A DNA stretch of 64,000 nucleotides, from positions 248,001 through 312,000 of the forward strand of contig OZ245813.1 of the NCBI GenBank assembly GCA_965228445.1, read 5' to 3'. Positions 16,433 through 24,886 of this stretch are shown here, in pieces (position 1 is the first letter of the stretch; every line of letters starts with the position of its first letter). Position numbers and translations under genes: made by a program. Under the pieces are notes generated by a model that was not told the origin of the DNA, searched no databases, and worked only from the letters and a program-made list of their open reading frames with translations. This stretch comes from Thalassobaculum sp965228445 (lineage in GTDB: Bacteria; Pseudomonadota; Alphaproteobacteria; Thalassobaculales; Thalassobaculaceae).

Positions 16433-17446
16433 ATGGGCGCGGTCAGCGAGTTCGAATACCGCTACAACATGACTATCAAGACCTTCCCGAGCCACGAGGA
16501 ACCGGGCTTCGAGAGCGCCGCCCAGCAGGAGACGGTCTGGGGCCGCCAGTGGGGCTGCGACAACGATGTCGGCCAGCTCCGCATGGTGCTGATGCACCGT
16601 CCGGGCGAGGAGATGAAGATCCTCGACCCGTCCAAGCGCCTGGAGCATCTGGGGTCTTATGGCGACGCCGAGGGCCAGACCTGGTATTGGCGTGGCGACA
16701 AGATCCACACCATGGAAGAGCAGCAGGAGCAGCATGACGGGCTCGCCAACGCCCTGCGGGCCGAAGGCGTCGAGGTCGTCTACCTGAAGCGCTGCGCGCC
16801 GGGTAAGCACAAGTCGATCTACACCCGCGACAGCTGCATCGGCGTGAAGGGCGGGGCGATCGTCACCCGTCTCGGCCCGATCGTGCGCCGCGGCGAGGAG
16901 GCCCCGGTGACCGAGACCCTCGGGTCGCTGGGCATGCCGATCCTGCGCACCGTGCACGGCACCGGCCTGATGGAGGGTGGCAGCTTCGTGTGGCTGAACT
17001 CCAAGACCGCGGTGATCGGCCGCTCCTCCCGTGTGAACGAGGAGGGCACCCGCCAGGTCGAGGAAGTGCTGAACGCCCAGGGCGTGGAGCTGCTGCGGGT
17101 CGACCTGACCGGCTACCGTCTGCACATCGACGGCGCGCTGGTGATGATCGATGTCGACACCGCGATCATCAACCCGACCCAGCTTCCGTTCTGGTTCCTC
17201 GGCAAGCTGAAGGAGCTGGGCATCCGCACCATCGAGGTGCACCCGGACGACCCCTCGGGCGTGGTGAACTGCATCGCGGTGAAGCCGGGCCGGGTGATCA
17301 TGGAGGCGGGCGCCTCCAAGCACACCGCCGACGCGCTGGACAAGCTCGGCATCGAGATCGTTCCGGTGAAGTACGACAAGGTGTTCCAGGGCGGTGGCGG
17401 CATTCACTGCTCGACCTCGCCGCTGATCCGCGACTCCGTCGACTGA
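16433..17446 (+). CDS. Amidinotransferase/DDAH-deiminase family enzyme
   Basis: A 337-aa member of the guanidine-modifying superfamily (dimethylarginine dimethylaminohydrolase, arginine and agmatine deiminase, amidinotransferases). Visible catalytic features are the nucleophile Cys near 326 in GGGGIHCSTSPL, the His of YRLHIDGA near 231, and acidic residues in TRDSC and GLMEGGS. This Cys-His-acid set supports hydrolysis or transfer at an amidine carbon. The start is chosen for an excellent AAGGAGGA site; an alternative ATG lies 36 bases later. It is the last gene of the transporter operon, followed by a terminator. The neighbours suggest the imported ligand carries a guanidino or amidino group; that is inference. 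Confidence 0.88.
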   Translation: MGAVSEFEYRYNMTIKTFPSHEEPGFESAAQQETVWGRQWGCDNDVGQLRMVLMHRPGEEMKILDPSKRLEHLGSYGDAEGQTWYWRGDKIHTMEEQQEQHDGLANALRAEGVEVVYLKRCAPGKHKSIYTRDSCIGVKGGAIVTRLGPIVRRGEEAPVTETLGSLGMPILRTVHGTGLMEGGSFVWLNSKTAVIGRSSRVNEEGTRQVEEVLNAQGVELLRVDLTGYRLHIDGALVMIDVDTAIINPTQLPFWFLGKLKELGIRTIEVHPDDPSGVVNCIAVKPGRVIMEAGASKHTADALDKLGIEIVPVKYDKVFQGGGGIHCSTSPLIRDSVD

Positions 17447-17486
17447 TCCGCGTCGGCCGCCCCGCGGCGGCTCGCACTGCAGAGAC

Positions 17487-17541
17487 AAGGGCCGTCCGTT
17501 CCGCCGATGCGAAGGCATCGTTCGGGACGGGCGGCCTTTTT
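17487..17541 (+). terminator. Terminator of the amidine-compound transporter operon
   Basis: AAGGGCCGTCCGT (17487-17499) pairs with ACGGGCGGCCTT (17527-17538, one G-T pair), with further pairing inside the loop, and a T run ends at 17541. It closes the operon that begins at or before the PotA-like gene. Confidence 0.8.
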
Positions 17542-17867
17542 CAATGGACCGGGCACCACCATAAGACAGCGGGGTGCCGTTCGGTCCCTAGGTGCGATTA
17601 CTGCGACAGGCGTGTTTGCTAACTATCTTTTTCTCTGAAGCGGCAGTCTCTTTTCGGCGAATTGCGAGCGCCAGATGTGCAAGTTGCGCTTGTGGCAGTA
17701 GGGGCTGAGGCTTCCGTTATCCTCGGCGGTTTGCAATCATTTCGCGTTTCAGCATGGATCGCTCCCTGCTGAATTCCGGTGCATGCGTCTTCTCACAGTT
17801 GCTATTGCGATCCATTCGCAATATGCTTGGTTTGAGCAATCTGCATATCTACCGAGGATCGCCACGT
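17542..17867 (+). promoter_or_regulatory. Long leader of the AraC regulator gene with a TATTGCG palindrome
   Basis: No credible gene is seen in this 326-base stretch, which is less GC-rich than its surroundings. TATTGCG and CGCAATA form a perfect 7-bp inverted repeat with a 7-base spacer at 17803-17823, 45 bases before the chosen start. It may be a regulator site, perhaps autoregulatory. An in-frame extension of the regulator gene to 17754 would cover the palindrome but carries no family similarity. Confidence 0.4.
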
Positions 17868-18917
17868 ATGAGTCATATCAGCCGTCGTTTAAGCCGTCGC
17901 TCGGCCGAACAGTCCGTCTCGGCGATCGACCCCCGTCAGCCCGCATCGCAGACCGCCGCGCCCGATTACGCCGTCCGGACCGAACAGATGTCGGTGCCGA
18001 GCCACCCCACGGATGGACGTTCGACCTATCAGGATTTCGCGTCCGGCATCAGCCTGAACGCCACCGACGCCATCGAGATGGCGGATATCCAGACGCGAGC
18101 CACCCTCCAGCCGGGGCTGAGCCTGCTGCTGCTGCTCGAGGGCGCGGTGGACGCCACGATCGAAGGGACGGCGGTGTCCTGCAATGCCCGCCGCGGCCCG
18201 GTCGGGCGCATCATCTCGGTTACCCGGCCGACGACCCTGCTGCGCTCGTCCGCCCGCGGCCGCTACGTGCGCAAGGTCACCCTGCGCATTCCGCTCTCCT
18301 GGTTCGAAGAGCGCGGCGGAGACGATCCGGAATCGACCCTGTCGCGCGAACTTACCGCCTTCCTGCGGAACCAGAGCGCCGTGCGCGAGTGGGAGCCGTC
18401 GCCCTCGGCGGTGCGCAGCGCGGAGGACCTGCTGGCCCGGAGCGCCGACGGCGGCGTCCTCACCAGCATCGCCTGCGAACGCGACATGCTCAGCATGCTG
18501 GCCGACGCGCTCTCCGGGTTCCGCAACGACGAGCAGCGACCGATGCCGCGCCACCTGCGTTCCCGCGATATCGTACGGGCCCAGACCGCGCGGGAGCTCA
18601 TCCTGCGCAGTCTGGACGATGGTCTGCACCTGCCGGAAATCGCCCGGCAGACGGGGATGAGCGTGAGCACCCTGCAGCGCGTGTTCCGCGACTGCTACGG
18701 CCAGACGGTGATGGAGTTCGCCCGGGTGCGGCGTCTGGAGACGGCCCGCGACCTGCTGGACAGCGAGGGGCTGTCGGTCGGCGAGGTGGCGCGCCGCGCG
18801 GGCTATTCGAGCCCGGCGAACTTCGCCACGGCCTTCCACCGCGAGTTCGGCTATCCGCCGTCCCAGGTCAAGGAACGCGCCCGCCGCGCCGCCATCGCCG
18901 AGGGCGAACGGGTTTAG
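17868..18917 (+). CDS. AraC-family transcriptional regulator
   Basis: DNA-binding regulator of 349 aa. The C-terminal ~100 residues (~240-340) hold the two helix-turn-helix motifs (HLPEIARQTGMSVSTLQRVF and LSVGEVARRAGYSSPANF) ending in FGYPPSQVKERARR. The N-terminal part (~60-200) is a sensor region of the type seen in PchR-like regulators, with LQPGLSLLLLLEGAV. The start MSHISRRL is preferred because GAGGAT lies 10 bases upstream. It follows the transporter operon and may control it or the minus-strand operon opposite; nothing in the sequence settles which. A dispersed palindromic repeat begins 28 bases after the stop. Confidence 0.88.
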   Translation: MSHISRRLSRRSAEQSVSAIDPRQPASQTAAPDYAVRTEQMSVPSHPTDGRSTYQDFASGISLNATDAIEMADIQTRATLQPGLSLLLLLEGAVDATIEGTAVSCNARRGPVGRIISVTRPTTLLRSSARGRYVRKVTLRIPLSWFEERGGDDPESTLSRELTAFLRNQSAVREWEPSPSAVRSAEDLLARSADGGVLTSIACERDMLSMLADALSGFRNDEQRPMPRHLRSRDIVRAQTARELILRSLDDGLHLPEIARQTGMSVSTLQRVFRDCYGQTVMEFARVRRLETARDLLDSEGLSVGEVARRAGYSSPANFATAFHREFGYPPSQVKERARRAAIAEGERV

Positions 18918-18944
18918 GGTTTCCGCCGCCCTCCCGACCACGCC

Positions 18945-19051
18945 CGTCTCCCCGGCCTTGCGCCGGGGGCCAGGGAGCGTATCTGCCGGAACGGGGCAGT
19001 AAGCGCTCCGTCGCGCTGACGTCTCGATCCCGGCGCAGGGCCGGGAAGACG
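18945..19051. repeat. Dispersed palindromic repeat, copy A
   Basis: The ends form an imperfect inverted repeat of ~23 bp: CGTCTCCCCGGCCTTGCGCC at the left, and the reverse complement of CGTCTTCCCGGCCCTGCGCC at the right. About 60 bases are enclosed. The arms match those of copy B at 28194-28307. It fills the gap between two converging genes, ending 8 bases before the epimerase stop. It could fold into a long hairpin in either transcript. Confidence 0.75.
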
Positions 19052-19058
19052 ATTTCGG

Positions 19059-19958
19059 TTATCCCGCGCCGGCACCTTTATAGAACGCCACCGTCTTCGC
19101 CAGCCCCTCGGCCAGCGGGGTGTGGGGCAACTCGCCGAGAACCGCGCCGATCGGGCTCGGCGCGATCACCGGATGGAGCGGCAGCGGCGGACCCGCCCAG
19201 TCGATCGCCGCACCCGGCACCAGCTTGCTGATCCCGGCGGCGATCGCCGACACATCCGCCACCTCGCCGACCAGGGAAAAGGCGTGCGCCCCCTCGAACG
19301 GCCGGGTGGCGGCGGCCTCGAACACCGCGGCGACGTCATCCACATAAATCATGTCCGCCGCCCCGGAATAGCCGATCGTGTAGGGCTGTCCGGCTGCCGC
19401 CGCGCGGCAGGCGAGAGACGGTCCCGCCGTCAGCCCGGTCTCGCGACCCGGCCCGTAGACGATGGCGGGGCGGAAGCCGACGCTGGAGATCCCGGCATCC
19501 AGCCAGTAGGCCCGCCCGCTGCCCTCGCAGGCCAGCTTGAAGGCGCCGTAATGGGTGGTGGGGTAGGGGATGGCGCCGTCGTCGGGGCCGAAGACGCCCG
19601 CGCTGCTGGCATAGGCGACGCCGCGCATCCCATGGGCCTTGGCCGCCTCGAACACGTTCAGGGTTCCGATCAGGTTGACCTGGGCGCCGAGGATCGGGTT
19701 GTCGGCGCAGGCCGGGGTGAGGATCGCGGCGAGATGGAGCGCGAAGTCGCAACCTTCGGACGCCCGCATCACGTCCTCGCCCGAGGCGACGTCGCCGGTG
19801 CGCCACTCGACCCGGTCCGCCGCATCGCCGGCAATGGCGCGCACGATGCCGCGGTCCTCGCGCCGGTCGAAGACGCGCACGTCCACACCCCGGGCGGCCA
19901 GCCGCCGGATGATCCAGGCGCCGAGGAACCCTCCGCCTCCGGTCAGGAATACGGTCAT
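19059..19958 (-). CDS. NAD-dependent epimerase/dehydratase (extended SDR)
   Basis: A 299-aa extended short-chain dehydrogenase. The Rossmann motif TGGGGFLG is at residues 6-13. The active-site Ser and Tyr-x3-Lys appear as ASSAGVFG and HYGAFK. A substrate pocket follows (GFRPAIVYGPGRETG). Usual substrates are nucleotide sugars or sugar acids and lactones. The start overlaps the stop of the upstream gene by 4 bases (ATGA). It is the last gene of a four-gene minus operon with a Gfo/Idh dehydrogenase and a TIM-barrel isomerase, so a role in sugar or cyclitol catabolism is inferred. Confidence 0.9.
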   Translation of the reverse strand: MTVFLTGGGGFLGAWIIRRLAARGVDVRVFDRREDRGIVRAIAGDAADRVEWRTGDVASGEDVMRASEGCDFALHLAAILTPACADNPILGAQVNLIGTLNVFEAAKAHGMRGVAYASSAGVFGPDDGAIPYPTTHYGAFKLACEGSGRAYWLDAGISSVGFRPAIVYGPGRETGLTAGPSLACRAAAAGQPYTIGYSGAADMIYVDDVAAVFEAAATRPFEGAHAFSLVGEVADVSAIAAGISKLVPGAAIDWAGPPLPLHPVIAPSPIGAVLGELPHTPLAEGLAKTVAFYKGAGAG

Positions 19959-20662
19959 GCCGCACCCCCGGCCGCCATGTCGGCGGCGGTGAGCTGATAG
20001 GCGAGGTTGTAGACGATGGTCGCCGGGTTGCCGATGCCGCAGCCGCTGTCGGCGATGGCCGCCTCGATATCGGATGTCGAGGCGATCAGCTCCGGCAGGC
20101 CGCTGCCCTCGATCAGCACGATGGCGTCGAATTCCTTCTCGCTCATCTTCGGACGCAGTTCGGTCTCCTTCGTCTTCACCCCGGAGATCTCGCTGCGGGC
20201 GAGACCGATATGGGCGCAGCAGGCGCCGGTGACGCCGAGCAGGCTCTGACTGAGCTTCTCGGCCTTTGCCCGGAGATCCGCCTCGCCGGCGCCGTCGAGG
20301 AAGTCGAGCCTCACGGTCGCCATGGCCCCGCCGTCGCCGACGCCGCTGGAGACCACCCGCTCGCAGGCGACCCGCAGGAAGTTGCGGAAGGTCGGCTGCA
20401 CCTTGTTGCTCCAGTCGGTCGGGTTGTTCAGCCGCTCCAGATAGGCCGGCGAGCGGAACACCTCGGCCGTCTCGCCACCATAGACCGTGCCGTAGCGGTA
20501 GCGTGGCAGGGCGTGGTTGATCAGCCGTTTGCCCACCGTGAAGCCGGGAATGGAGAGCCGCTCGGGCATGTGCTCGCGGGTGTGCCACTCCATGTACTCG
20601 GTCCAGGAGGCCGGATCGATGTCGTGGAACAGCGCCAGGAAGGCGGAGCCGGTCAGGGCCAT
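19955..20662 (-). CDS. Dimeric alpha/beta-barrel-like protein of unknown function
   Basis: A 235-aa cytoplasmic protein with an opening motif (FHDIDPASWTEYMEWHTREH, then MPERLSIPGF) typical of EthD/DUF4286-like ferredoxin-fold proteins. The second half resembles a second such repeat (DAIVLIEGSGLPELIAS). Proteins of this fold include small oxygenases, isomerases and decomposition enzymes, but no catalytic residues can be assigned. The start is the ATG with GAGGAAA upstream. It is coupled to the epimerase gene by a 4-base overlap and starts 35 bases after the TIM-barrel isomerase gene, so it probably takes part in the same pathway. Confidence 0.75.
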   Translation of the reverse strand: MALTGSAFLALFHDIDPASWTEYMEWHTREHMPERLSIPGFTVGKRLINHALPRYRYGTVYGGETAEVFRSPAYLERLNNPTDWSNKVQPTFRNFLRVACERVVSSGVGDGGAMATVRLDFLDGAGEADLRAKAEKLSQSLLGVTGACCAHIGLARSEISGVKTKETELRPKMSEKEFDAIVLIEGSGLPELIASTSDIEAAIADSGCGIGNPATIVYNLAYQLTAADMAAGGAA

Positions 20663-20697
20663 GGGGTTTCCTCGTCGTTTCGTTCTGTTCGTTGGGA

Positions 20698-21507
20698 TCA
20701 GTCGCCGAGCAGGCGTTTGGTGGCTTCCAGGGAGCGGCGGGCGACCTCGGACGCGCCGAAGCGGGCGGTGAGGTCGTGGTTCGGTACTTCGACGCTGACG
20801 GTCATGCCGGGCGGGATGTGTGCGGCGATGGCGGGAAGGTCGATGCCGCCCTCGCCGGGGATCATCCGGGCGGTGCGGGCGACGGCGATCAGCCCCTCGT
20901 CGGACGGGTCGTAGGGAACCGGCCCGTCGCAGATCTGCACGTAGTTCATCAGCGCGGCGGGCAGGGTGGCGAACTCGTCCAGGGTCGAGCCGCAGCGGTC
21001 GAAATGTAGGCTGTCGAACAGCACGGCGGCACTCGGATGGTCGGCCGCCTCCACCAGCCTGCGCGCGGAGCCCAGATCCTTGCAGCCGGTCCAGGGCATG
21101 AACTCCAGGTCCGCCGTGAGCCGGTACTCGCCGAGCCGGTGACACAGGGCGGTGTAGGTGTCCTGGGTCCGCGCCGGGTCGGTGTCGTCGATGGCGACCA
21201 GAACGTGTTTGGCGCCAAGCTCGGCGATGCGGTCGAGGAACGGGGTGAATCCGTCCAGCACCGTGTCCGGTTTGAGCCGGATCATCTCCGCATCGGCCAT
21301 GGTCACCCCGGTGTCGCGCATCGCGGCCTTCACCTCGCTCAGCAGGGCGTCGTCGTCGAGCAGCGGGTGGAGGGGCTCGCCTGCGGCCGGCAGCAGTCGG
21401 AAGCTCACCATGTCGTAGCCGTGCTCGGCCGCGATCGTCACCGCCGTCACCGGATCGACGCCGTTGCCGGTGAGGTAGCCGAGCGAGTAAAGGCGTTTGG
21501 CCGTCAT
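20698..21507 (-). CDS. Sugar phosphate isomerase/epimerase-like TIM-barrel protein
   Basis: A 269-aa AP-endonuclease-2-type TIM barrel (xylose isomerase-like fold, as in IolE, IolI and hydroxypyruvate isomerase). Metal-ligand candidates are the Glu of ADLEFMPW, the Asp and His of LFDSLHFDRCG and the Glu of VSVEVPNHD. The opening YSLGYLTGNGVDPVTAVTIA is typical of this group. The start overlaps the Gfo/Idh stop by 4 bases (ATGA). Its operon partners suggest isomerisation, epimerisation or dehydration of a cyclic or open-chain sugar derivative. Confidence 0.88.
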   Translation of the reverse strand: MTAKRLYSLGYLTGNGVDPVTAVTIAAEHGYDMVSFRLLPAAGEPLHPLLDDDALLSEVKAAMRDTGVTMADAEMIRLKPDTVLDGFTPFLDRIAELGAKHVLVAIDDTDPARTQDTYTALCHRLGEYRLTADLEFMPWTGCKDLGSARRLVEAADHPSAAVLFDSLHFDRCGSTLDEFATLPAALMNYVQICDGPVPYDPSDEGLIAVARTARMIPGEGGIDLPAIAAHIPPGMTVSVEVPNHDLTARFGASEVARRSLEATKRLLGD

Positions 21508-22565
21508 GGGGCGGTCTCCTGCAGGTCGGACAGCCTTACGAGCTGGCCGGTGGCGGCCGAGCGCTTGATGGCGGCGACCACGTGCATGTTCGCGATGCCG
21601 TCCTGGCAGGTGACCAGCGGTGCGGCCTCGCCCCGGACCACGGCACGGAAGTGTTCCGCCTGGGCGATGTAGGTGTCGCCGGTTCCGGCCTCCAGCCGCT
21701 GCTGGGTGAGCGGATGCGTCCAGTTTCCGCCGGGCGCGTAGGTCCACAGCGACAGGTCCGGCAGGCTGAGGCCGCCGGTGCGACCGGAATACAGATGGGT
21801 GATGTGGTCGTGCTTGGGGAAGCGGCCCGGGTTCTCGCCCGACGAAACCTCCCAGGACCAGGGACCGACCGCCGCGTCCGACAGGGCCAGGGTGGCGAGG
21901 CCGCCCTGCGCGAAAGTCAGGATCGCCGCCGTGGTGTCCTCCACCGGCAGGCCGCGCGTGGCGTTGGAGTGGGTGCCCTGGACAGTCGCGATCTCGCCGA
22001 AGAAATGGCGCAGCAGGTCGATGTCGTGGATCGCGTTGATCAGCAGCGGGCCGCCCTGTTCGGGGTCGCGGCGCCAGGCCACGTCGAAATAGTCCGGCTG
22101 CTTCAGCATCGCGCAGGTCACCGTCGCCATCACCAGCGGACCGATCGCGCCGTCGGTGATCGCCCGCTTCGCCGTCTTGATCAGCGGATTGTGGCGTCGG
22201 TGATGGCCGACCAGCACGGGAACGCCGGTGCGTGCCGCCACCGCGGCGAGGGCGGCGGCCTCCGCCAGGCTGCTGGCGACCGGCTTCTCCAGCAGGATCG
22301 GGATGCCGGCCTCGAGCAGCCGGCCGGCGATCGGCACATGGGTGTCGTTCGGTGAGGCGACGATCGCCGCCTCGCAGAGCCCGGCCGTGACGAGGGCGTC
22401 GAGATCGGTGAAATGCGGCACCTGATGCTGCGCGGCCAGCGCGCCGGCGGCCGGTGTCGGATCGACGATCGCCGACAGTCCGACACCGCGGGCCTTCGAC
22501 AGCGTGTCGATATGGGTGCGGCCGATCACCCCCGCCCCGATCACGGCGACCTTGAGGTCGTCCAT
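21504..22565 (-). CDS. Gfo/Idh/MocA-family NAD(P)-dependent dehydrogenase
   Basis: A 353-aa oxidoreductase. The N-terminal Rossmann domain has VIGAGVIGRTH at 8-18, the EKP motif (LLEKPVASS) is near 92-100, and the substrate domain carries the conserved NAIHDIDLLRHFFG. Members oxidise sugars, inositols and related polyols. It is the first gene of the minus operon, and its start is preceded by GGGAGGAA. The 123-base gap to the divergent flavoprotein gene must hold promoters for both. The substrate is unknown. Confidence 0.92.
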   Translation of the reverse strand: MDDLKVAVIGAGVIGRTHIDTLSKARGVGLSAIVDPTPAAGALAAQHQVPHFTDLDALVTAGLCEAAIVASPNDTHVPIAGRLLEAGIPILLEKPVASSLAEAAALAAVAARTGVPVLVGHHRRHNPLIKTAKRAITDGAIGPLVMATVTCAMLKQPDYFDVAWRRDPEQGGPLLINAIHDIDLLRHFFGEIATVQGTHSNATRGLPVEDTTAAILTFAQGGLATLALSDAAVGPWSWEVSSGENPGRFPKHDHITHLYSGRTGGLSLPDLSLWTYAPGGNWTHPLTQQRLEAGTGDTYIAQAEHFRAVVRGEAAPLVTCQDGIANMHVVAAIKRSAATGQLVRLSDLQETAP

Positions 22566-22688
22566 TGGTTCCTCCCGTTTTGCGTCAGCCTACACCGCTC
22601 CTGTTGCGCCTTGGAACTGGCGTCGGTGATTGAAAACCCGTTCCGGTCGGATAGGCTCGGGTTCCCTTCCTCGTCCGTGTGGTCCCCG

Positions 22689-24404
22689 ATGCCCAAGACC
22701 CTGCCGACACCCGCCGATCCGCTTGCCGCCGACTGGGACGTCATCGTGCTCGGCGGAGGCGCCGCCGGGCTGGCGGCCTCGGTCTTCGCGGCACTGGAGG
22801 GCGCGCGCACCCTGCTGATCGAACGCTCGGAGTATGTCGGCGGTACCTCCGCCCTGTCGGCCGGGACCGTCTGGATCCCGAACACCCGCCACGCGGATGC
22901 GGGCGACGGCGAGGACAGCCCGGAGAAGGCGCTCGCCTTCCTCGATGCCGCGATCGGAAACCGGGCGCCGAGGGCTATGCGCCAGGCCTTTCTGGCCGCC
23001 GGTCCGGAGGCGGTGCGGCGGTTGGAGGAGCGGACGGTGGTCAGGTTTCGCGCCCGGCCGTTCCACCCGGATTATCTCTACGAACTGGAAGGCTCGGTCT
23101 CCGGTGGGCGGGCGCTGGAGGCGCAACCCTTCGACGGCGGCACCCTGGGACGGGCGCTGCGCAAGCTGCGGCCGCCGATTCCGGAATTCACCCTGCTCGG
23201 CGGCATGATGGTGGACCGCGACGATATCGGCCACCTGATGAACCTGACGAAGTCGCGCAAATCCTTCGGCCATGTGACGCGGATGCTGACCGGCTACGCC
23301 GTCGACCGGCTGCGCCACGGCCGCGGCGCCCGGCTCGTGATGGGCAATGCGCTGATCGGCCGTCTGCTGCGCGCCGCCCTCGATGCCGGGGTGACGGTGG
23401 CGACCGAGGCGGAGGTGACGGATATTGCCGGCGACGGCGCCGCGCGGACGGTGACGGTGAGGCGCGGCGGTCGCGAGGAGGCGCTGACCGCGAGGGGCGG
23501 GGTGATCCTGGCCTCCGGTGGCTTCGCCCGCCATCCGACGCGCCGGGCCGAGTTCCTGCCCGACCCGCTGCCCGAATACAGCCCGGCGGCACCCGGCAAT
23601 ACCGGGGCGCTGCACGACATCGCCCTGCGGCTGGGGGCCCGCTACGGCGAGGGGGCGGAACAGCCGGTGTTCTGGGCGCCGGTCTCCCGGCGCAGGCGGC
23701 GCGACGGCTCCATGGCCGTGTTCCCGCACTTCGTGCTCGACCGCTCCAAGCCGGGGATCATCTCGGTCGGCAGGGACGGGCGGCGCTTCGTGAACGAGAG
23801 CCTGTCCTATCACCAGTTCGTCGCCGCCATGTATGCGGCCAACAAGGACGGGTCCACCATCCCGGCCTTCGAGATCTGCGACGCCGAGGCCCTTCGGAAA
23901 TACGGGCTCGGCATGGTGCATCCGGGCGGGCGCGGGTTGGTCCCGTTCCTGGCCGACGGCTACCTGGTGCGCGCCGACACGCTGGAGCAACTGGCCGGGC
24001 TGCTGGAGATCGACCCGGCCGGGCTGGCCGAGACGGTCGACCGTATGAACGGCTTCGCCGAGACCGGCGAGGATACCGACTTCCAGCGCGGCACGACGGT
24101 CTATCAGCGGGCCAACGGAGATGCGAAGCACGCGCCGAATCCGACCCTCGGTCCGATCCGCACGCCGCCGTTCTACGCGATCCGGCTCTGGCCCGGGGAT
24201 ATCGGCTCGGCGGTCGGGCTGGAGACCGATACCGATGCCCGGGTGCTGGGAGCCGACGGGGCGCCGCTGGACGGGCTCTACGCCTGCGGCAACGACATGC
24301 ACTCGGTGATGGGCGGGGTCTATCCGGCTCCGGGGATCAATCTCGGTCCGGCCATCGCCTTCGCCTATCTCGCCGCCCGCCACGCCGCTGGCCGGTCCAA
24401 ATAA
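22689..24404 (+). CDS. FAD-dependent dehydrogenase of the KstD/fumarate reductase flavoprotein family
   Basis: A 571-aa flavoprotein. The FAD motif VIVLGGGAAGLAAS is near residues 17-30, with family segments YVGGTSALSAGTVWIPN and, at the end, GVYPAPGINLGPAIAFAYLA. The family covers 3-ketosteroid 1-dehydrogenases and related enzymes that desaturate ketones or reduce enoates; no steroid genes are nearby. The ATG start is chosen because the FAD fold begins 15 residues later. The earlier in-frame ATG would run deep into the divergent gene. It probably shares a transcript with the dehydroquinase-like gene 25 bases downstream, which fits dehydrogenation of a cyclohexane-type acid or polyol. Confidence 0.88.
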   Translation: MPKTLPTPADPLAADWDVIVLGGGAAGLAASVFAALEGARTLLIERSEYVGGTSALSAGTVWIPNTRHADAGDGEDSPEKALAFLDAAIGNRAPRAMRQAFLAAGPEAVRRLEERTVVRFRARPFHPDYLYELEGSVSGGRALEAQPFDGGTLGRALRKLRPPIPEFTLLGGMMVDRDDIGHLMNLTKSRKSFGHVTRMLTGYAVDRLRHGRGARLVMGNALIGRLLRAALDAGVTVATEAEVTDIAGDGAARTVTVRRGGREEALTARGGVILASGGFARHPTRRAEFLPDPLPEYSPAAPGNTGALHDIALRLGARYGEGAEQPVFWAPVSRRRRRDGSMAVFPHFVLDRSKPGIISVGRDGRRFVNESLSYHQFVAAMYAANKDGSTIPAFEICDAEALRKYGLGMVHPGGRGLVPFLADGYLVRADTLEQLAGLLEIDPAGLAETVDRMNGFAETGEDTDFQRGTTVYQRANGDAKHAPNPTLGPIRTPPFYAIRLWPGDIGSAVGLETDTDARVLGADGAPLDGLYACGNDMHSVMGGVYPAPGINLGPAIAFAYLAARHAAGRSK

Positions 24405-24429
24405 GCAACGAAAATCCGGGAGGAAACCG

Positions 24430-24870
24430 ATGTCCGCGCCCACCATCCACATCATCAACGGCCCGAACCTGAACACGCTCGGCATCCGCGAGCCGGAGAT
24501 CTACGGCAGCACGACGCTCGCCCAGATCGAGGGCTGGTGCCGCGAGGCGGCGCGCGGTCCGATCGAGTTCAAGCAGTCGAACCTCGAGGGGGAGATCGTC
24601 GACATGCTGCAGGCCGCGCGCGGCGTGGCCGACGGGGTGATCATCAACCCGGCCGCCTATAGCTTCTATTCGGTGGCGATCCAGGATGCCCTGAAGATCT
24701 TCGGCGGGCCGGTGATCGAGCTGCACATCTCCAACATCCACGCCCGCGACGAGGATCACCGGCATTCCATCCTGTCCAAGGCGGTCACCGCGGTGATCGC
24801 GGGCCTCGGCGCCCGGGGCTACGTGACGGCGCTGGAGGCGATGTACGAGCTGCTTGAGGCGAGGGGGTAG
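24430..24870 (+). CDS. Type II 3-dehydroquinate dehydratase homologue with changed substrate contacts
   Basis: A 146-aa member of the AroQ type II dehydroquinase family (dodecamers that dehydrate 3-dehydroquinate). Conserved features are the NGPNLNTLG opening, Arg20 and Tyr25 of REPEIYG, Asn73, and His99 of ELHISNIHAR. Two positions that contact substrate in known enzymes are changed. The loop usually reading (A/G)xTHTS is AAYSFYS, so its His is Phe79, and the Arg before RHS is His110. It may act on a related substrate. Its place after a flavoprotein dehydrogenase suggests a catabolic rather than biosynthetic role. GGGAGGAAA precedes the start. A long inverted repeat follows. Confidence 0.85.
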   Translation: MSAPTIHIINGPNLNTLGIREPEIYGSTTLAQIEGWCREAARGPIEFKQSNLEGEIVDMLQAARGVADGVIINPAAYSFYSVAIQDALKIFGGPVIELHISNIHARDEDHRHSILSKAVTAVIAGLGARGYVTALEAMYELLEARG

Positions 24871-24886
24871 GGGGGCTCTCCATCTC

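Noticed and set aside
17754..17867. N-terminal extension of the AraC regulator to an earlier ATG
   Set aside because: The extra 38 residues have no family similarity and cover a palindrome in the leader. The later ATG has a better ribosome site.
22590..24485. 631-codon open frame antisense to the flavoprotein gene
   Set aside because: Low-complexity Arg/Gly/Ala-rich translation with no motif. It also runs through the start of a well supported dehydroquinase-family gene.
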